DNA of 64,000 bases. Origin: DSWT01 sp036845725 (GTDB taxonomy: Bacteria > Chloroflexota > Anaerolineae > B4-G1 > SLSP01). Numbering within the stretch: position 1 is the stretch's first letter; each line of letters begins with the position of its first letter. Below are positions 26,344-34,327 of this stretch, piece after piece. The position numbers and the translations under genes were made by a program. Under the pieces are notes generated by a model. The model did no database searches. It was not told the DNA's origin and saw nothing but the letters and a program-made list of their open reading frames with translations. The DNA lies in assembly GCA_036845725.1 (NCBI GenBank), contig DAIUDK010000005.1, forward strand, positions 24,967 through 88,966. Direction: 5' to 3'.

Positions 26344-27813
26344 TCACACCAACAGGGCCAGAGCCTGTGCTGTGTGCTGCACGGTCTCTTCTATCGGTGC
26401 GCCTTCCCATAGAATTTTCTGGAGCATATCCTGTAAAAATAGCGCGGCATGTAGATAATTGCCCATAAAAGGACGTGGACGCGCCAATTCGAGGAACGGG
26501 ATGATATGCTTGAGCCACGGATGCTTGCTATTACTTAGCTCTGCATTGATGGTGCGGTGTGGGGCGATTTGTAAATGTTCTTCACAGTAAGCCTTCAGCG
26601 CCTCCGGTGTGGAGACTTGTTTGAGTATTTCGGCACACAACTCGCCCTCCGGCGACTGGCGTAAAATCGACCAACTAGTGCCACCCAACGACATTGCCTG
26701 TGGTGACGCTGTTGTTGGGCGCGGCGCCGGAATGAATCCCAGATGTGTGACTGCGTCTTCCTCCTCGGCCCAATCGGATTCGTCCTGGATGCGCGGCCAT
26801 TCATACGTGCCGCCCAACGTCATCGGCGATAGGCCCTTGGCGAGATGAACGGTCACATCCCACCAGGTAAGGTCGATCATATTGGGTGGCAGGCACGCGC
26901 GCCGTTGTTTCGTGATCTGGCAGAGAAAGCGCAATGCTGTGTAGATGGCCGGATCATCCAGTTTGAGTGCATCTGCACCGTTCATTGTTTGTGCCCCGGC
27001 GGTCCAGAGGAATGGAATCAGTAGATTGATGGCGGCTTCGCCGGCAGCCACGCTGATCGGAAAAACGACGGCGTATCGATTGTTGTACCTTTGTTGGACT
27101 TCTGGTAGTGCAAAATGATCGATAATTGCCAACCAGTCGTCCCAAGTTGCTGGGGGTGTGATCCCTTCAGCCTCGAACCAATCGCGCCGGTACCATAACC
27201 CGGAGACGTCGGCCTGCACCGGCACGCCGTAGAGTTGCCCATCAACAGTATTGTTCAGTGCGACGGGCGTTTCCAGGCTTTCGGTCAGTTCCTGCGCCCA
27301 TTGCTTGTCCAGTTTTGCGAGCGGCGCGATGTAACCAGAACGCGCGTAATCAGGGATCCACACGAAGTCCATCGGTGCGATATCCGGCGCTTCTCCCTGG
27401 GCAACCGCCCGCTGCAGTTGGCGGTGGAAATCGTTACGGGAGCACATCGTCACCTTGAGCTTGACTTCGCGGTCGGGATTGTGTAGGTTCCAGGCGTGAA
27501 CAGCGCTTTCCATCGAACCGAGCCAGAACACGTCGTAGTGCGTTAGCACGTGGATGTCAGTTTGTCGTTCCAGGCGCTTGGAGACGCCGCCTGCTACAAA
27601 GGTGCCTTGTCCGGCACGACGATACAGAAAGCCTTCGCGGGCCAGTTCGGTTAGAGCCTGGCGGATGGGGGCGCGGCTCACGTTGTGCAACTCACATAAT
27701 TCCATTTCAGTGGGCAAGCGATCGCCGGGCCGCAAAATGTTGGCTTCCATTTGCTGCTTGAAATGGAGTTTGAGTTGGTAATAGATTGGGACCGGAGAAT
27801 TTCGATCAACCAT
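26344..27813 (-). CDS. GntR-type DNA-binding domain fused to an extracellular-solute-binding (family 1) domain
   Basis: 489 residues. Residues 1-75 are a GntR winged helix-turn-helix (SPVPIYYQLKLHFKQQ, RPGDRLPTEMELCELHNVSRAPIRQALTEL, QGTFVAGG). The rest is a full-length family 1 sugar-type binding protein (TWDDWLAIIDHF, PVQADVSGLWYRRDWF) with no signal peptide, so it should work inside the cell as a one-component regulator whose ligand domain derives from a transport protein. ATG 27813 is taken because GntR proteins start just before PVPIYYQL; a GTG at 27843 is possible. It lies upstream of the opp operon on the same strand and probably controls it. Usual GntR effector domains (FadR, HutC) are absent. 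Confidence 0.88.
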   Translation of the reverse strand: MVDRNSPVPIYYQLKLHFKQQMEANILRPGDRLPTEMELCELHNVSRAPIRQALTELAREGFLYRRAGQGTFVAGGVSKRLERQTDIHVLTHYDVFWLGSMESAVHAWNLHNPDREVKLKVTMCSRNDFHRQLQRAVAQGEAPDIAPMDFVWIPDYARSGYIAPLAKLDKQWAQELTESLETPVALNNTVDGQLYGVPVQADVSGLWYRRDWFEAEGITPPATWDDWLAIIDHFALPEVQQRYNNRYAVVFPISVAAGEAAINLLIPFLWTAGAQTMNGADALKLDDPAIYTALRFLCQITKQRRACLPPNMIDLTWWDVTVHLAKGLSPMTLGGTYEWPRIQDESDWAEEEDAVTHLGFIPAPRPTTASPQAMSLGGTSWSILRQSPEGELCAEILKQVSTPEALKAYCEEHLQIAPHRTINAELSNSKHPWLKHIIPFLELARPRPFMGNYLHAALFLQDMLQKILWEGAPIEETVQHTAQALALLV

Positions 27814-27911
27814 AAACGGCCTAACTTCTTTTGTGAAGGGCACTTTGGTATTTCTTTATAACATTATAACACTGCAATTATGCCATGTCAATAGGTCTGC
27901 TCGGGTCGTGG

Positions 27912-27939
27912 TTGACAATTTCTGATTTTACGCTAGAAT
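27912..27939 (+). promoter_or_regulatory. Near-consensus promoter of the homocitrate synthase leader
   Basis: TTGACA (27912-27917), a 16-base spacer and TAGAAT (27934-27939). Transcription would start near 27946, about 34 bases before the leader-peptide ATG at 27980 and about 193 bases before the homocitrate synthase ATG. It lies in the divergent gap after the GntR fusion gene. Confidence 0.8.
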
Positions 27940-27979
27940 TTTGGACAGTTTAACCCAATTCAGGATGAATGACTGAGAA

Positions 27980-28039
27980 ATGTGCCCAAATGTCATATCG
28001 ATAATTGAACTGAGTGTTTCCAAGAAGCCGGACCGCTAG
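27980..28039 (+). CDS. Lysine-codon leader peptide of the homocitrate synthase attenuator
   Basis: A 19-codon frame, MCPNVISIIELSVSKKPDR, ending in TAG at 28037-28039. Two consecutive Lys codons (AAG AAG, 28022-28027) stand immediately before the 5' arm of the first hairpin, and the stop codon lies inside that hairpin, the geometry of a ribosome-sensing attenuator. Ile, Val and Leu codons are also frequent further upstream, but the Lys pair is in the control position and fits the downstream lysine-pathway gene. The ribosome site is weak (GAGAA just before the ATG). The peptide itself probably has no function. Confidence 0.7.
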   Translation: MCPNVISIIELSVSKKPDR

Positions 28040-28105
28040 GTCCGGAAATTCGTGTTGATAAGAACCGGCCCTAGTGATGGATAAACCCACTAGGGCCGGT
28101 TTTTT
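28028..28105 (+). promoter_or_regulatory. Transcription attenuator: protector, antiterminator and terminator hairpins
   Basis: Three mutually exclusive pairings are visible. (1) Protector: CCGGACC 28028-28034 with GGTCCGG 28039-28045, loop GCTA. (2) Antiterminator: 28034-28045 with 28065-28076, 11 of 12 positions paired including one G-U, with one U-C mismatch. (3) Terminator: 28063-28076 with 28088-28101, 14 perfect pairs, 11-base loop, then six T (28100-28105). A ribosome stalled at the Lys codons 28022-28027 would cover the protector's left arm and leave pairing 2 free. A ribosome reaching the stop at 28037 would block pairing 2 and allow termination. This is inferred from base pairing by eye. 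Confidence 0.8.
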
Positions 28106-28138
28106 GTTGCTATCAGACTAATCTCAAGGAGGGGAGAA

Positions 28139-29281
28139 ATGACTTTGCAACAGTTTGCGATTATTGAATCAACATTAAGAGAGGGGGAGCAATTTGTAGG
28201 GGCGAGTTTCACGACGGCGCAGAAGCTCGAGATCGCGCGCCTACTGGACTCCTTTGGTGTGGAGTGCCTGGAGCTGACTTCGCCGTTGGCGTCACCGCAG
28301 AGCTACGAGGATGCGAAAGCTATCGCGCGCCTGGGGCTTAACTGCCGCATTCTCACACATATCCGTTGTTGCATTGAGGATGCACGCGTAGCGATTGAAA
28401 CTGGCGTGGATGGCGTAGACGTCGTCATCGGCGCGTCGTCGATGTTGCGCGAGTTCAGCCACGGGAAGAGTATCGCGCAGATCATCGACATGGCACTGGA
28501 AGTGGTCGAATTCGTGCGGTCGCAGGGCGTGCGCGTGCGCTTCAGCACCGAGGACTCGTTCCGCAGCGATCCGCGCGATCTGTTCCGCATCTACGAGGCT
28601 GTGGACCGCATCGGTGTGCACCGTGTGGGCATCGCCGACACGGTCGGCGTGGCGACGCCGCGCCAGGTCTACGGTCTGGTGCGCGAACTGCGCGGGCGGG
28701 TAGCCTGCGATATCGAGTTCCACGGCCACAACGACTCCGGCTGCGCTATCGCCAACGCTTACGAAGCGCTCGACGCGGGCGCGACGCATGTGGATACGAC
28801 CGTGCTCGGTATCGGCGAGCGCAACGGCATCACGCCACTTGGCGGACTTATCGCGCGGCTGTACGCCACCGATCCGGCATCCGTCGCCAAATACGACTTA
28901 CCCTTGCTGCGTACCATTGACACCACCATTGCGCAGATGGTCGGCGTGGATGTGCCGTTCAACAACTATATCACCGGCATCACTGCCTTTACCCACAAAG
29001 CCGGCATCCACGCGAAAGCCATCCTCAACAACCCGGAGACCTACGAGATTATCGACCCGCAGGCGTTTGGCTTGACCCGCTACGTCAGCATCGCCCACCG
29101 CCTCACGGGTTGGAACGCCATCAAGAATCGCGCCGAACAACTGGGTTTGGCGCTGGACGACGCGCACATCAAAACGATCACCGCGCACATCAAGGCACTG
29201 GCCGACGAAAAACTGATTTCGCTCTCCGACGTGGATGCTATGCTGCTCCGTTGGGCCAACGGCGAAGGTGAAGCGGCTTGA
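28139..29281 (+). CDS. lys20: Homocitrate synthase (alpha-aminoadipate lysine pathway)
   Basis: 380 residues. It condenses acetyl-CoA with 2-oxoglutarate to homocitrate, the first step of lysine synthesis by the aminoadipate route. The TIM-barrel start IIESTLREGEQF has Glu where many relatives have Asp, as in fungal homocitrate synthases. Other marks are LTSPLASPQS, THIRCCIEDARVAIETGVDGVDVVIG, RFSTEDSFRSD, GIADTVGVATPRQVY, FHGHNDSGCAIANAYEAL (metal His pair) and VLGIGERNGITPLGG. There is no LeuA-type C-terminal regulatory domain; the C-terminal region has the homocitrate-synthase pattern SIAHRLTGWNAIKNRAEQLGL. The AAGGAGG site is 6 bases from the ATG. No other lysine-pathway gene is in view. 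Control by attenuation is encoded directly upstream. Confidence 0.93.
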   Translation: MTLQQFAIIESTLREGEQFVGASFTTAQKLEIARLLDSFGVECLELTSPLASPQSYEDAKAIARLGLNCRILTHIRCCIEDARVAIETGVDGVDVVIGASSMLREFSHGKSIAQIIDMALEVVEFVRSQGVRVRFSTEDSFRSDPRDLFRIYEAVDRIGVHRVGIADTVGVATPRQVYGLVRELRGRVACDIEFHGHNDSGCAIANAYEALDAGATHVDTTVLGIGERNGITPLGGLIARLYATDPASVAKYDLPLLRTIDTTIAQMVGVDVPFNNYITGITAFTHKAGIHAKAILNNPETYEIIDPQAFGLTRYVSIAHRLTGWNAIKNRAEQLGLALDDAHIKTITAHIKALADEKLISLSDVDAMLLRWANGEGEAA

Positions 29282-29316
29282 CTTTGTTCGAAATTACGGA
29301 CAATTAACGCGGAATA

Positions 29317-29400
29317 CTTGTGGATGCAGATTTTCGCAGATTGACGCAGATTTTTCGTTTGGTTATTTTATCCGCGAAAATCAGCATCGATCTGCGTCTG
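29317..29400. repeat. Dispersed inverted repeat related to family A
   Basis: Arms GATGCAGATTTTCGCAGATTG and CGAAAATCAGCATCGATCTG face each other, with an internal repeat of CAGATT. It fills most of the 136-base gap between homocitrate synthase and the acetyltransferase and could fold in RNA. Confidence 0.5.
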
Positions 29401-29417
29401 TTGATATAGGAGGCAGC

Positions 29418-29984
29418 ATGGATCTATGGCAAGGACAGCGGGTGCGGCTGCGTGGTGTGGAGCCAGGTGATGCCAATACCTTCTTCGCGTGGCGTGACAG
29501 CGATATGGAGCGCTTTACGGATTTTGTACGTTTCCCTGATTCGTTGGAAGCGACCCGCAAGCATTTCGAGAAGATGGCGTTGCCAGAGTTGAAGGACGAT
29601 GCCTTCGATTTCATCATTGAGAACGAAGCTGGAGAAGTCGTCGGTATCATCAATTCTCACACCTGTGACCGGCGGGTAGGGTGCTTTATGTACGGCCTGG
29701 CGATCGGTCCGGCTTATCGCCGGCATGGCTATGCCTCCGAGGCGATTCTCCTGCTGCTACGCTATTTCTTCGACGAACTTAACTACCAGAAGGTCAGCGC
29801 CACTGTCTACAGCAATAATGAAGCTTCGCAGCGCCTTCACGAGCGTCTGGGCTTCACGTTGGAAGGTCGCATCCGCCGCGTTGTCTTCACGCTAGGCCAG
29901 CACTTCGACGAACTTCACTACGGGATGACGGTGGAAGAGTATCGGGCGAATGAGCGAATGGGCGAATCAGCGAATGGTGAATAG
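29418..29984 (+). CDS. GNAT-family N-acetyltransferase (RimJ/RimL type)
   Basis: 188 residues from the ATG at 29418 (AGGAGG 8 bases upstream; a longer frame lacks one). The fold runs from VRLRGVEPGDANTFFAWRDSD through the acetyl-CoA loop GLAIGPAYRRHGYASEAI (R/Q-x-x-G-x-A/G type) to a C-terminal NEASQRLHERLGFTLEGRIRRVVF block typical of RimJ/RimL-like enzymes. The substrate is unknown. The last 11 residues (ANERMGESANGE-like) are encoded by the dispersed 8-nt repeat that starts near 29945, which also supplies the stop codon; the ancestral C-terminus was probably YGMTVEEY. Confidence 0.9.
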   Translation: MDLWQGQRVRLRGVEPGDANTFFAWRDSDMERFTDFVRFPDSLEATRKHFEKMALPELKDDAFDFIIENEAGEVVGIINSHTCDRRVGCFMYGLAIGPAYRRHGYASEAILLLLRYFFDELNYQKVSATVYSNNEASQRLHERLGFTLEGRIRRVVFTLGQHFDELHYGMTVEEYRANERMGESANGE

Positions 29985-29991
29985 ACGAATC
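29945..29991. repeat. Dispersed GCGAATCA-type tandem repeat, family B (copy 1)
   Basis: About five imperfect 8-base units GCGAATGA/GCGAATCA followed by GGTGAATAGACGAAT. It overlaps the 3' end of the acetyltransferase gene and is read there as its C-terminal tail. Related copies: 31271-31309, 40801-40838, 42250-42365 and 60052-60081. Confidence 0.75.
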
Positions 29992-30039
29992 GAGTTCCTG
30001 GTTCGCAATACTTCATCCCAATTACCGATTACCCATCCA

Positions 30040-31215
30040 TCACGCCTTGCGCCGAAAGACGATGGGCAGCAGTGGCAGGGCGAACACGTTGACCGCAGCG
30101 ATGACGGCGAATGTCCAGCGGAAGCCGATTTTAACTGTCAACCCGCCGCCGACGGCCATGCCGACGCCTTGCGCCACGTTCGTCACCGCCATCAGGATGG
30201 AGAACATCGACGCGGCGATGCGTGGGTCGGTGTAGTTCATCGATAGCGCGTAGTAGAGCGTCTGGCAGACGCCGTAGGCCAGCCCGAAGACCGCGACCAC
30301 CGGCCACGCCAGCAGCGTATTGGGCGTTAGTGCCAGCGCCAGCACCGCAACGAAGGTGACGCCCAGCGCCGTGAGCACTGCGTTGCAGTTGCCAAGCCGT
30401 TTGATGAATGCGCCACCGACCACCCCACCGAGCACCGCACCGATGCCCCACACCGTTGTTATCAACCCGGCAGTACTCAGTGCGATGCCGAACTCCGTCT
30501 CCAGGAACGGATTGACCATCTGGTTGGCTCCGGCAATGATGAAGAAGATGACGAAGCCCAGCCCAGCCAGCGCGAGGACGTGGCCGTGTTTGAACGCGCG
30601 GAACGCGCCCCAATCGAATGTGCGCTCGACGGGCCGTGTAGCTTCGCGCAGCCGCGACACCATCGGCAGCGGGAGCAGTGTGAAGATCGCCAGTAGCCAG
30701 AAGACGGCCAGCCAGGAAACGTGTTCGGCCAGCAGCCCCACGATGGAGGCGGTGATAACCACGCCGAGCGAGCGCCCGCCCACCATGTAACTCTGGATAA
30801 CACTGTGCTCTTCCTCAGGAATGACGTCCAGCGCGAGGCCGTCGGTGCAGGTATCGTAAAGCGCCATCGCCATCTGCAAGACAAACGCCAGCGCGACAAA
30901 GCCCCAATACGCCCCCGCCGGGTCGATGAACGGCGCGGCAATCAGACAGAGCGCTTGGATTGCCAACCCGATCACGATGTACGGTTTGCGATGTCCCAGG
31001 CCGAACAGGTTCACCTTGTCGCTCAACATCCCCAGGAAGATTTTGATGACGAAGGGGACCAGCGCGATGGAAGCGAAAATACCCACGTCGCCCATCGTCA
31101 GTCCCTTGGAAAGGAAGTAGATGGCGTTGAGCGCCGTAAAATAGCTCAACACCGTCCCCTGGGCAAAATAAAGCAGCGCGAACATCAGGTAAGATGGGCG
31201 TTCCTGGTTTGACAT
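30040..31215 (-). CDS. Major facilitator superfamily transporter
   Basis: 391 residues with about 12 hydrophobic segments. The N-terminal half has the MFS loop (LGMLSDKVNLFGLGHRKPYIVIG) after segment 2 and an acidic segment-4/5 region (YDTCTDGLALDVIPEEEHS) reminiscent of AmpG/BT1-type carriers. The second half has a typical GAVLGGVVGGAFIKRLG loop. Start ATG 31215 follows GGAGG. The substrate cannot be told. It lies 76 bases after a glycosyltransferase gene on the same strand and is convergent with the acetyltransferase gene. Confidence 0.87.
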   Translation of the reverse strand: MSNQERPSYLMFALLYFAQGTVLSYFTALNAIYFLSKGLTMGDVGIFASIALVPFVIKIFLGMLSDKVNLFGLGHRKPYIVIGLAIQALCLIAAPFIDPAGAYWGFVALAFVLQMAMALYDTCTDGLALDVIPEEEHSVIQSYMVGGRSLGVVITASIVGLLAEHVSWLAVFWLLAIFTLLPLPMVSRLREATRPVERTFDWGAFRAFKHGHVLALAGLGFVIFFIIAGANQMVNPFLETEFGIALSTAGLITTVWGIGAVLGGVVGGAFIKRLGNCNAVLTALGVTFVAVLALALTPNTLLAWPVVAVFGLAYGVCQTLYYALSMNYTDPRIAASMFSILMAVTNVAQGVGMAVGGGLTVKIGFRWTFAVIAAVNVFALPLLPIVFRRKA

Positions 31216-31229
31216 AAGTTCCTCCGTGA

Positions 31230-31309
31230 TGCGTGACTAGGGATTGATAATCGGTAACCGGTAATCCGTGATTCACCATTCGCCGATTCGCTCATTCGCC
31301 CATTCGCAA
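31230..31309. repeat. Dispersed family B repeat (copy 2)
   Basis: Read on the minus strand: GCGAATGGGCGAATGAGCGAATCGGCGAATGG and then looser units (GTGAATCACGG, GGTAATC, CCGGTTACC, GATTATCAATCCC). It fills the gap between the glycosyltransferase and MFS genes, and its first units encode the last residues and the TGA stop of the glycosyltransferase. Confidence 0.7.
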
Positions 31310-32227
31310 TCTGCTCTTGAGCACCTGCCGGTAGGCGGTGATGCGGGCGGCGCGCAGGTCGCGGCGGTGACCGATGAGCCATTTCGCGCCTTCGACGCCG
31401 ATTTGCCAGACGTATTGGGCGAGCAGCCAGAGGCGCAGGCATTCGGCGATGATGTTGCCATGGTACTTGTGCGTGTAGCGAACTTTGCTTGACTGAAAGT
31501 AGATGTGCCGTGCAGCGACGACTTGCTCGCTGCTTTTCCCCTCGTGGTGGATGATGCGGGCTTCCGGGAAATAGACCACGCGCCATCCGGCTTCCCGGAT
31601 GCGGCGGCACCAATCCAGTTCTTCGGAGTACATAAAGAAGCCTTCGTCCATGCCGCCGACCTGCGCGACGGTTTCGCGACGTGTCAGCATCGCCGCCCCG
31701 GTGATCCAATCCACGCCTTGAATGGCATCATCTGGCTGTTCCTGTGCGTAGTAATAACGCAGCAGCTTGCGCGGGGTCAGTTTTTCCAGCCAGGTGCTTT
31801 CGAGAAAGAGTATCGGTAGGGGGGGGAAGCGGCGACGCGAGGATTGCACGCTGCCATCGGGATTGCGCAGCTGCGGCCCGACCATGCCCACGTCGGGGTA
31901 TGCTTGAAGATACGCCACCATACGCGGCAGCGCATCGTCGATAATTTCGGTGTCGGGGTTGAGCAGCAACAGAAAGTCGCCTGTGGCGGCGGTGAGCCCT
32001 TGGTTGTTACCGCCTGTGAACCCGCGATTCTCGGTGTTGGCGATCACAATGACTTCCGGGAAGTTTTCGCGCAGCATCGTGACACTGTCATCGCGGGAGG
32101 CATTGTCCACCACGATGATTTCCAACCCGGATTGCTCGCTCCACGAGGCATAGACAGACGTGATGGCGCGTTGCAGCAGGTCGCGCACGTTCCAGTTCAC
32201 GATAATGATGGACAGAACGGCGCTCAT
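31292..32227 (-). CDS. Family 2 glycosyltransferase (WbbL/rhamnosyltransferase-like)
   Basis: 311 residues, GT-A fold. It starts LSIIIVNWNVRDLLQRAITSV; nucleotide-binding VVDNASRDDS; metal-binding LLNPDTEI (DxD equivalent); acceptor region WITGAAMLTRRE and the ED-type base in FFMYSEELDWCRRIREAGW. It lacks membrane segments except a hydrophobic stretch near the C-terminus (RLWLLAQYVWQIGV). ATG 32227 is 6 bases after the polyprenyl-synthase stop, so the two form an operon and may serve lipid-linked glycan or envelope polysaccharide synthesis. The last residues RMGE and the stop derive from a dispersed repeat. Confidence 0.92.
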   Translation of the reverse strand: MSAVLSIIIVNWNVRDLLQRAITSVYASWSEQSGLEIIVVDNASRDDSVTMLRENFPEVIVIANTENRGFTGGNNQGLTAATGDFLLLLNPDTEIIDDALPRMVAYLQAYPDVGMVGPQLRNPDGSVQSSRRRFPPLPILFLESTWLEKLTPRKLLRYYYAQEQPDDAIQGVDWITGAAMLTRRETVAQVGGMDEGFFMYSEELDWCRRIREAGWRVVYFPEARIIHHEGKSSEQVVAARHIYFQSSKVRYTHKYHGNIIAECLRLWLLAQYVWQIGVEGAKWLIGHRRDLRAARITAYRQVLKSRLRMGE

Positions 32228-32233
32228 CGTGAT

Positions 32234-33232
32234 CTAGTATTGCCGTTGCACGGCGAAAGCGGCGATTTCTTGCATGGCCCGGCGGTAGGGCGTGTCGGGG
32301 TAAGCGTCAAGGAGCGCCTGCGCTTCTGCGCTGCGCGTCTCGGCCTGCTGCATGGCCCACTCGGCGGCGTCCGACCGGCGCAGATCGGTAATGAGCGCCT
32401 GGATGGTCTGCTCATTGCGCGCGTGCTCATTGTGCCCGCGCACATTCCCCGCGCGCGCGAGGACCGTTTTCAGGCGCAGATCATCAGGGTGGCCGTGGAA
32501 GTAATGCAGCACCGGCAGGGTGATGATGCCCTGGCGCAGGTCGCCACCCAACGGTTTGCCGAGTGTGGCCTCGTCGCCCATAAAATCGAGCACGTCATCA
32601 ACGATTTGGAAGGCCTCACCGAGGAGTTTGCCGAACGTCCTTAACCTCTGTGCGTCGGCCTCGGCCCGCTGCGCCATCAGCGGGCCGATTTCCGCGGCAA
32701 GGACAAAGAGAGAGGCGGTTTTGGAGAAGATGCGGTTGTAGTAGTCGGCTTCAGTGGGGAGTTGGTTGCGATTGGCGAACATCTGGTTCAGCTCACCCTT
32801 GCAAATAACTGTCAGTGTTTTGGAGAAATGCTCGACCAGCTTGAGGTTCTGGCTGCGCGTTGCCAGTTCGGCAGCCCAGGCAAAAGCCACGTCGCCGGTC
32901 AAGACGGTTGTTGTGGCACTCCATTGGGCATTCAGTGTTTGTTTACCCCGCCGCATCAGGGCGTTATCGATCAGATCATCGTGAATCAGGGTCGCGGTGT
33001 GGAGCATCTCGACGGCTGCAGCGACGGGAATGGCGCTTGTTGTGTCTGCGTCAAACATATGGGCCGACAGCAGCGTCAATGCCGGGCGCAGCCGCTTGCC
33101 GCCGTTGATAATCGCCGTCAGCGCGGGTGCAATGGGATCGGGGAGGCGTTGTTGGATTTCAAGCATGGTTGCGTGAACGGGCGGCAGCTCATCCCGCAAT
33201 GTCGTGATGTACTGTAATTCCTCTAGTTTCAT
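32234..33232 (-). CDS. Polyprenyl diphosphate synthase
   Basis: 332 residues from the ATG at 33232 (a GTG at 33250 has no ribosome site). All-alpha isoprenyl synthase: GGKRLRP near residue 45, first Asp-rich motif LIHDDLID (DDxxD), second Asp-rich motif IVDDVLDFMGD, and GKPLGGDLRQGIITLPVL. It extends allylic diphosphates with IPP to medium- or long-chain products (quinone side chain or lipid carrier). The two residues before the first DDxxD are Ile-His, so no bulky aromatic stop is obvious and a longer chain is plausible. It is in an operon with the GT2 gene. Confidence 0.93.
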   Translation of the reverse strand: MKLEELQYITTLRDELPPVHATMLEIQQRLPDPIAPALTAIINGGKRLRPALTLLSAHMFDADTTSAIPVAAAVEMLHTATLIHDDLIDNALMRRGKQTLNAQWSATTTVLTGDVAFAWAAELATRSQNLKLVEHFSKTLTVICKGELNQMFANRNQLPTEADYYNRIFSKTASLFVLAAEIGPLMAQRAEADAQRLRTFGKLLGEAFQIVDDVLDFMGDEATLGKPLGGDLRQGIITLPVLHYFHGHPDDLRLKTVLARAGNVRGHNEHARNEQTIQALITDLRRSDAAEWAMQQAETRSAEAQALLDAYPDTPYRRAMQEIAAFAVQRQY

Positions 33233-33324
33233 TCCTTCTCGCGCTGGCACTGGATTGTGTCCATTATATCACACTCGTTGGCGGATTGAGCAGATTAAAA
33301 GCGGATTAAGAAGACGAAAATTTA

Positions 33325-34146
33325 CTAATTCGTTTGTGCGCACAACCGAAATAGACATTGCGCATTTGTTGTGGCTGCAGCAGCCAGGGTTTCTGTCTCA
33401 AGTTCCTTCAGTACAGCAATACGCTCCGCGATATACGTAAGGTGGGCCGGTTCGTTACGCTGCCCGCGATAGGGATGTGGAGTGAGATAGGGCGCATCGG
33501 TTTCTAATAACAGTCGTTCCAGCGGAACCTGCCGGGCGACTTCATGGAGTCCGGTGGCTTTCTCGAATGTCACCGGGCCATCCATACCGATGTACAAATT
33601 CAATGCCAGCGCCTCCGGTAACAGTGCCGACCCGGCGGCGTAGGCATGGAGTGTCCCAGTGCGTTCTGGGTGATCGTGTATCCAGGCGCTTAGGATGGCG
33701 AGGATGTCGGCGTGGGCATCCCGGTCGTGGAGGATGACCGGCAGCGATAGCTCGGCGGCGAGCGCCAACTGCGCTTCGAGGGCAGCGCACTGCTGTGACG
33801 GATTTGCGCAGGGCCAACCGCGATTGGGGATGTTCGGCCAGTAATAGTCCAGGCCAATCTCGCCGATAGCGACGACGCGCGGATGGGCGGCCAGTTCGCG
33901 CAACTCGGCCAGCGTTGCAGGTGTGAGGCTATCGGCCTCGGTTGGATGGATGCCGACAGCGACGTAGAGCGCGCAAGGTGTATCTGCGTAGCGTTCTGCC
34001 AACGCGATGGCGGCGCGGCTGTCTTCAAGCGTGCTGCCGGGCATAATGACGGCGGTCACGCCACGTTCGGTGGCGCGCGCCAGCGTCGCGTCCAGGTCAT
34101 CCGCGAACCGGGTATGGTGCAAGTGAGCATGTGTGTCAATCAACAT
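33325..34146 (-). CDS. tatD: TatD-family metal-dependent hydrolase
   Basis: 273 residues, TIM-barrel amidohydrolase with the TatD metal set: DTHAHLHH at the start, GEIGLDYYW, LHDRDAHAD, HAYAAG and LETDAPYLTPHPYRGQRN. The family are 3'-5' DNases or related phosphoesterases. An insert after GLDYYW (PNIPNRGWPCANPSQQ) is longer than usual. The ATG at 34146 has no ribosome site but lies 8 bases after a TATAAT on the minus strand, so the mRNA may be leaderless. It is divergent from lon. Confidence 0.92.
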   Translation of the reverse strand: MLIDTHAHLHHTRFADDLDATLARATERGVTAVIMPGSTLEDSRAAIALAERYADTPCALYVAVGIHPTEADSLTPATLAELRELAAHPRVVAIGEIGLDYYWPNIPNRGWPCANPSQQCAALEAQLALAAELSLPVILHDRDAHADILAILSAWIHDHPERTGTLHAYAAGSALLPEALALNLYIGMDGPVTFEKATGLHEVARQVPLERLLLETDAPYLTPHPYRGQRNEPAHLTYIAERIAVLKELETETLAAAATTNAQCLFRLCAQTN

Positions 34147-34154
34147 CGGGGTGG

Positions 34155-34160
34155 ATTATA
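34155..34160 (-). promoter_or_regulatory. -10 element for a leaderless tatD transcript
   Basis: TATAAT on the minus strand (34160-34155), then 8 bases and the ATG at 34146. A start site 6-8 bases after the -10 would make the ATG the first codon. No good -35 element is visible. Confidence 0.45.
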
Positions 34161-34215
34161 CACTTTTTCGATGATTTATCTACGTGCCTCTTATGAAAAT
34201 CTAATATGAGTGTGT

Positions 34216-34221
34216 TATAAT
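34216..34221 (+). promoter_or_regulatory. -10 element of the lon promoter
   Basis: Perfect TATAAT about 105 bases before the lon ATG. The matching -35 position (about 34193) is weak (ATGAAA). No CIRCE inverted repeat was found in the leader. Confidence 0.45.
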
Positions 34222-34252
34222 CCCTTAAGCTGAAGCTATGTGTGCTATCTGA

Positions 34253-34274
34253 TCGCCGGGTTGTAATCCGGCGC
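34253..34274. repeat. GCCGG-hairpin repeat, family D (copy 1)
   Basis: CGCCGGGT-TGTA-ATCCGGCG hairpin in the lon leader. Related hairpins are at 39038-39062 (GCGCCGGAT-CACA-ATCCGGCGC), 49511-49528 and 49551-49582. Confidence 0.6.
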
Positions 34275-34327
34275 GAGCATCCAAAAGTTGATTATTGACT
34301 TTGGACTTATCTTAACTGGAGGGCTAG

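Noticed and set aside
28010..28105. T-box riboswitch before the homocitrate synthase gene
   Set aside because: The GGACCGC stretch resembles part of a T-box motif, but there is no stem I specifier loop or full T-box sequence, and a translated leader with control codons explains the structure better.
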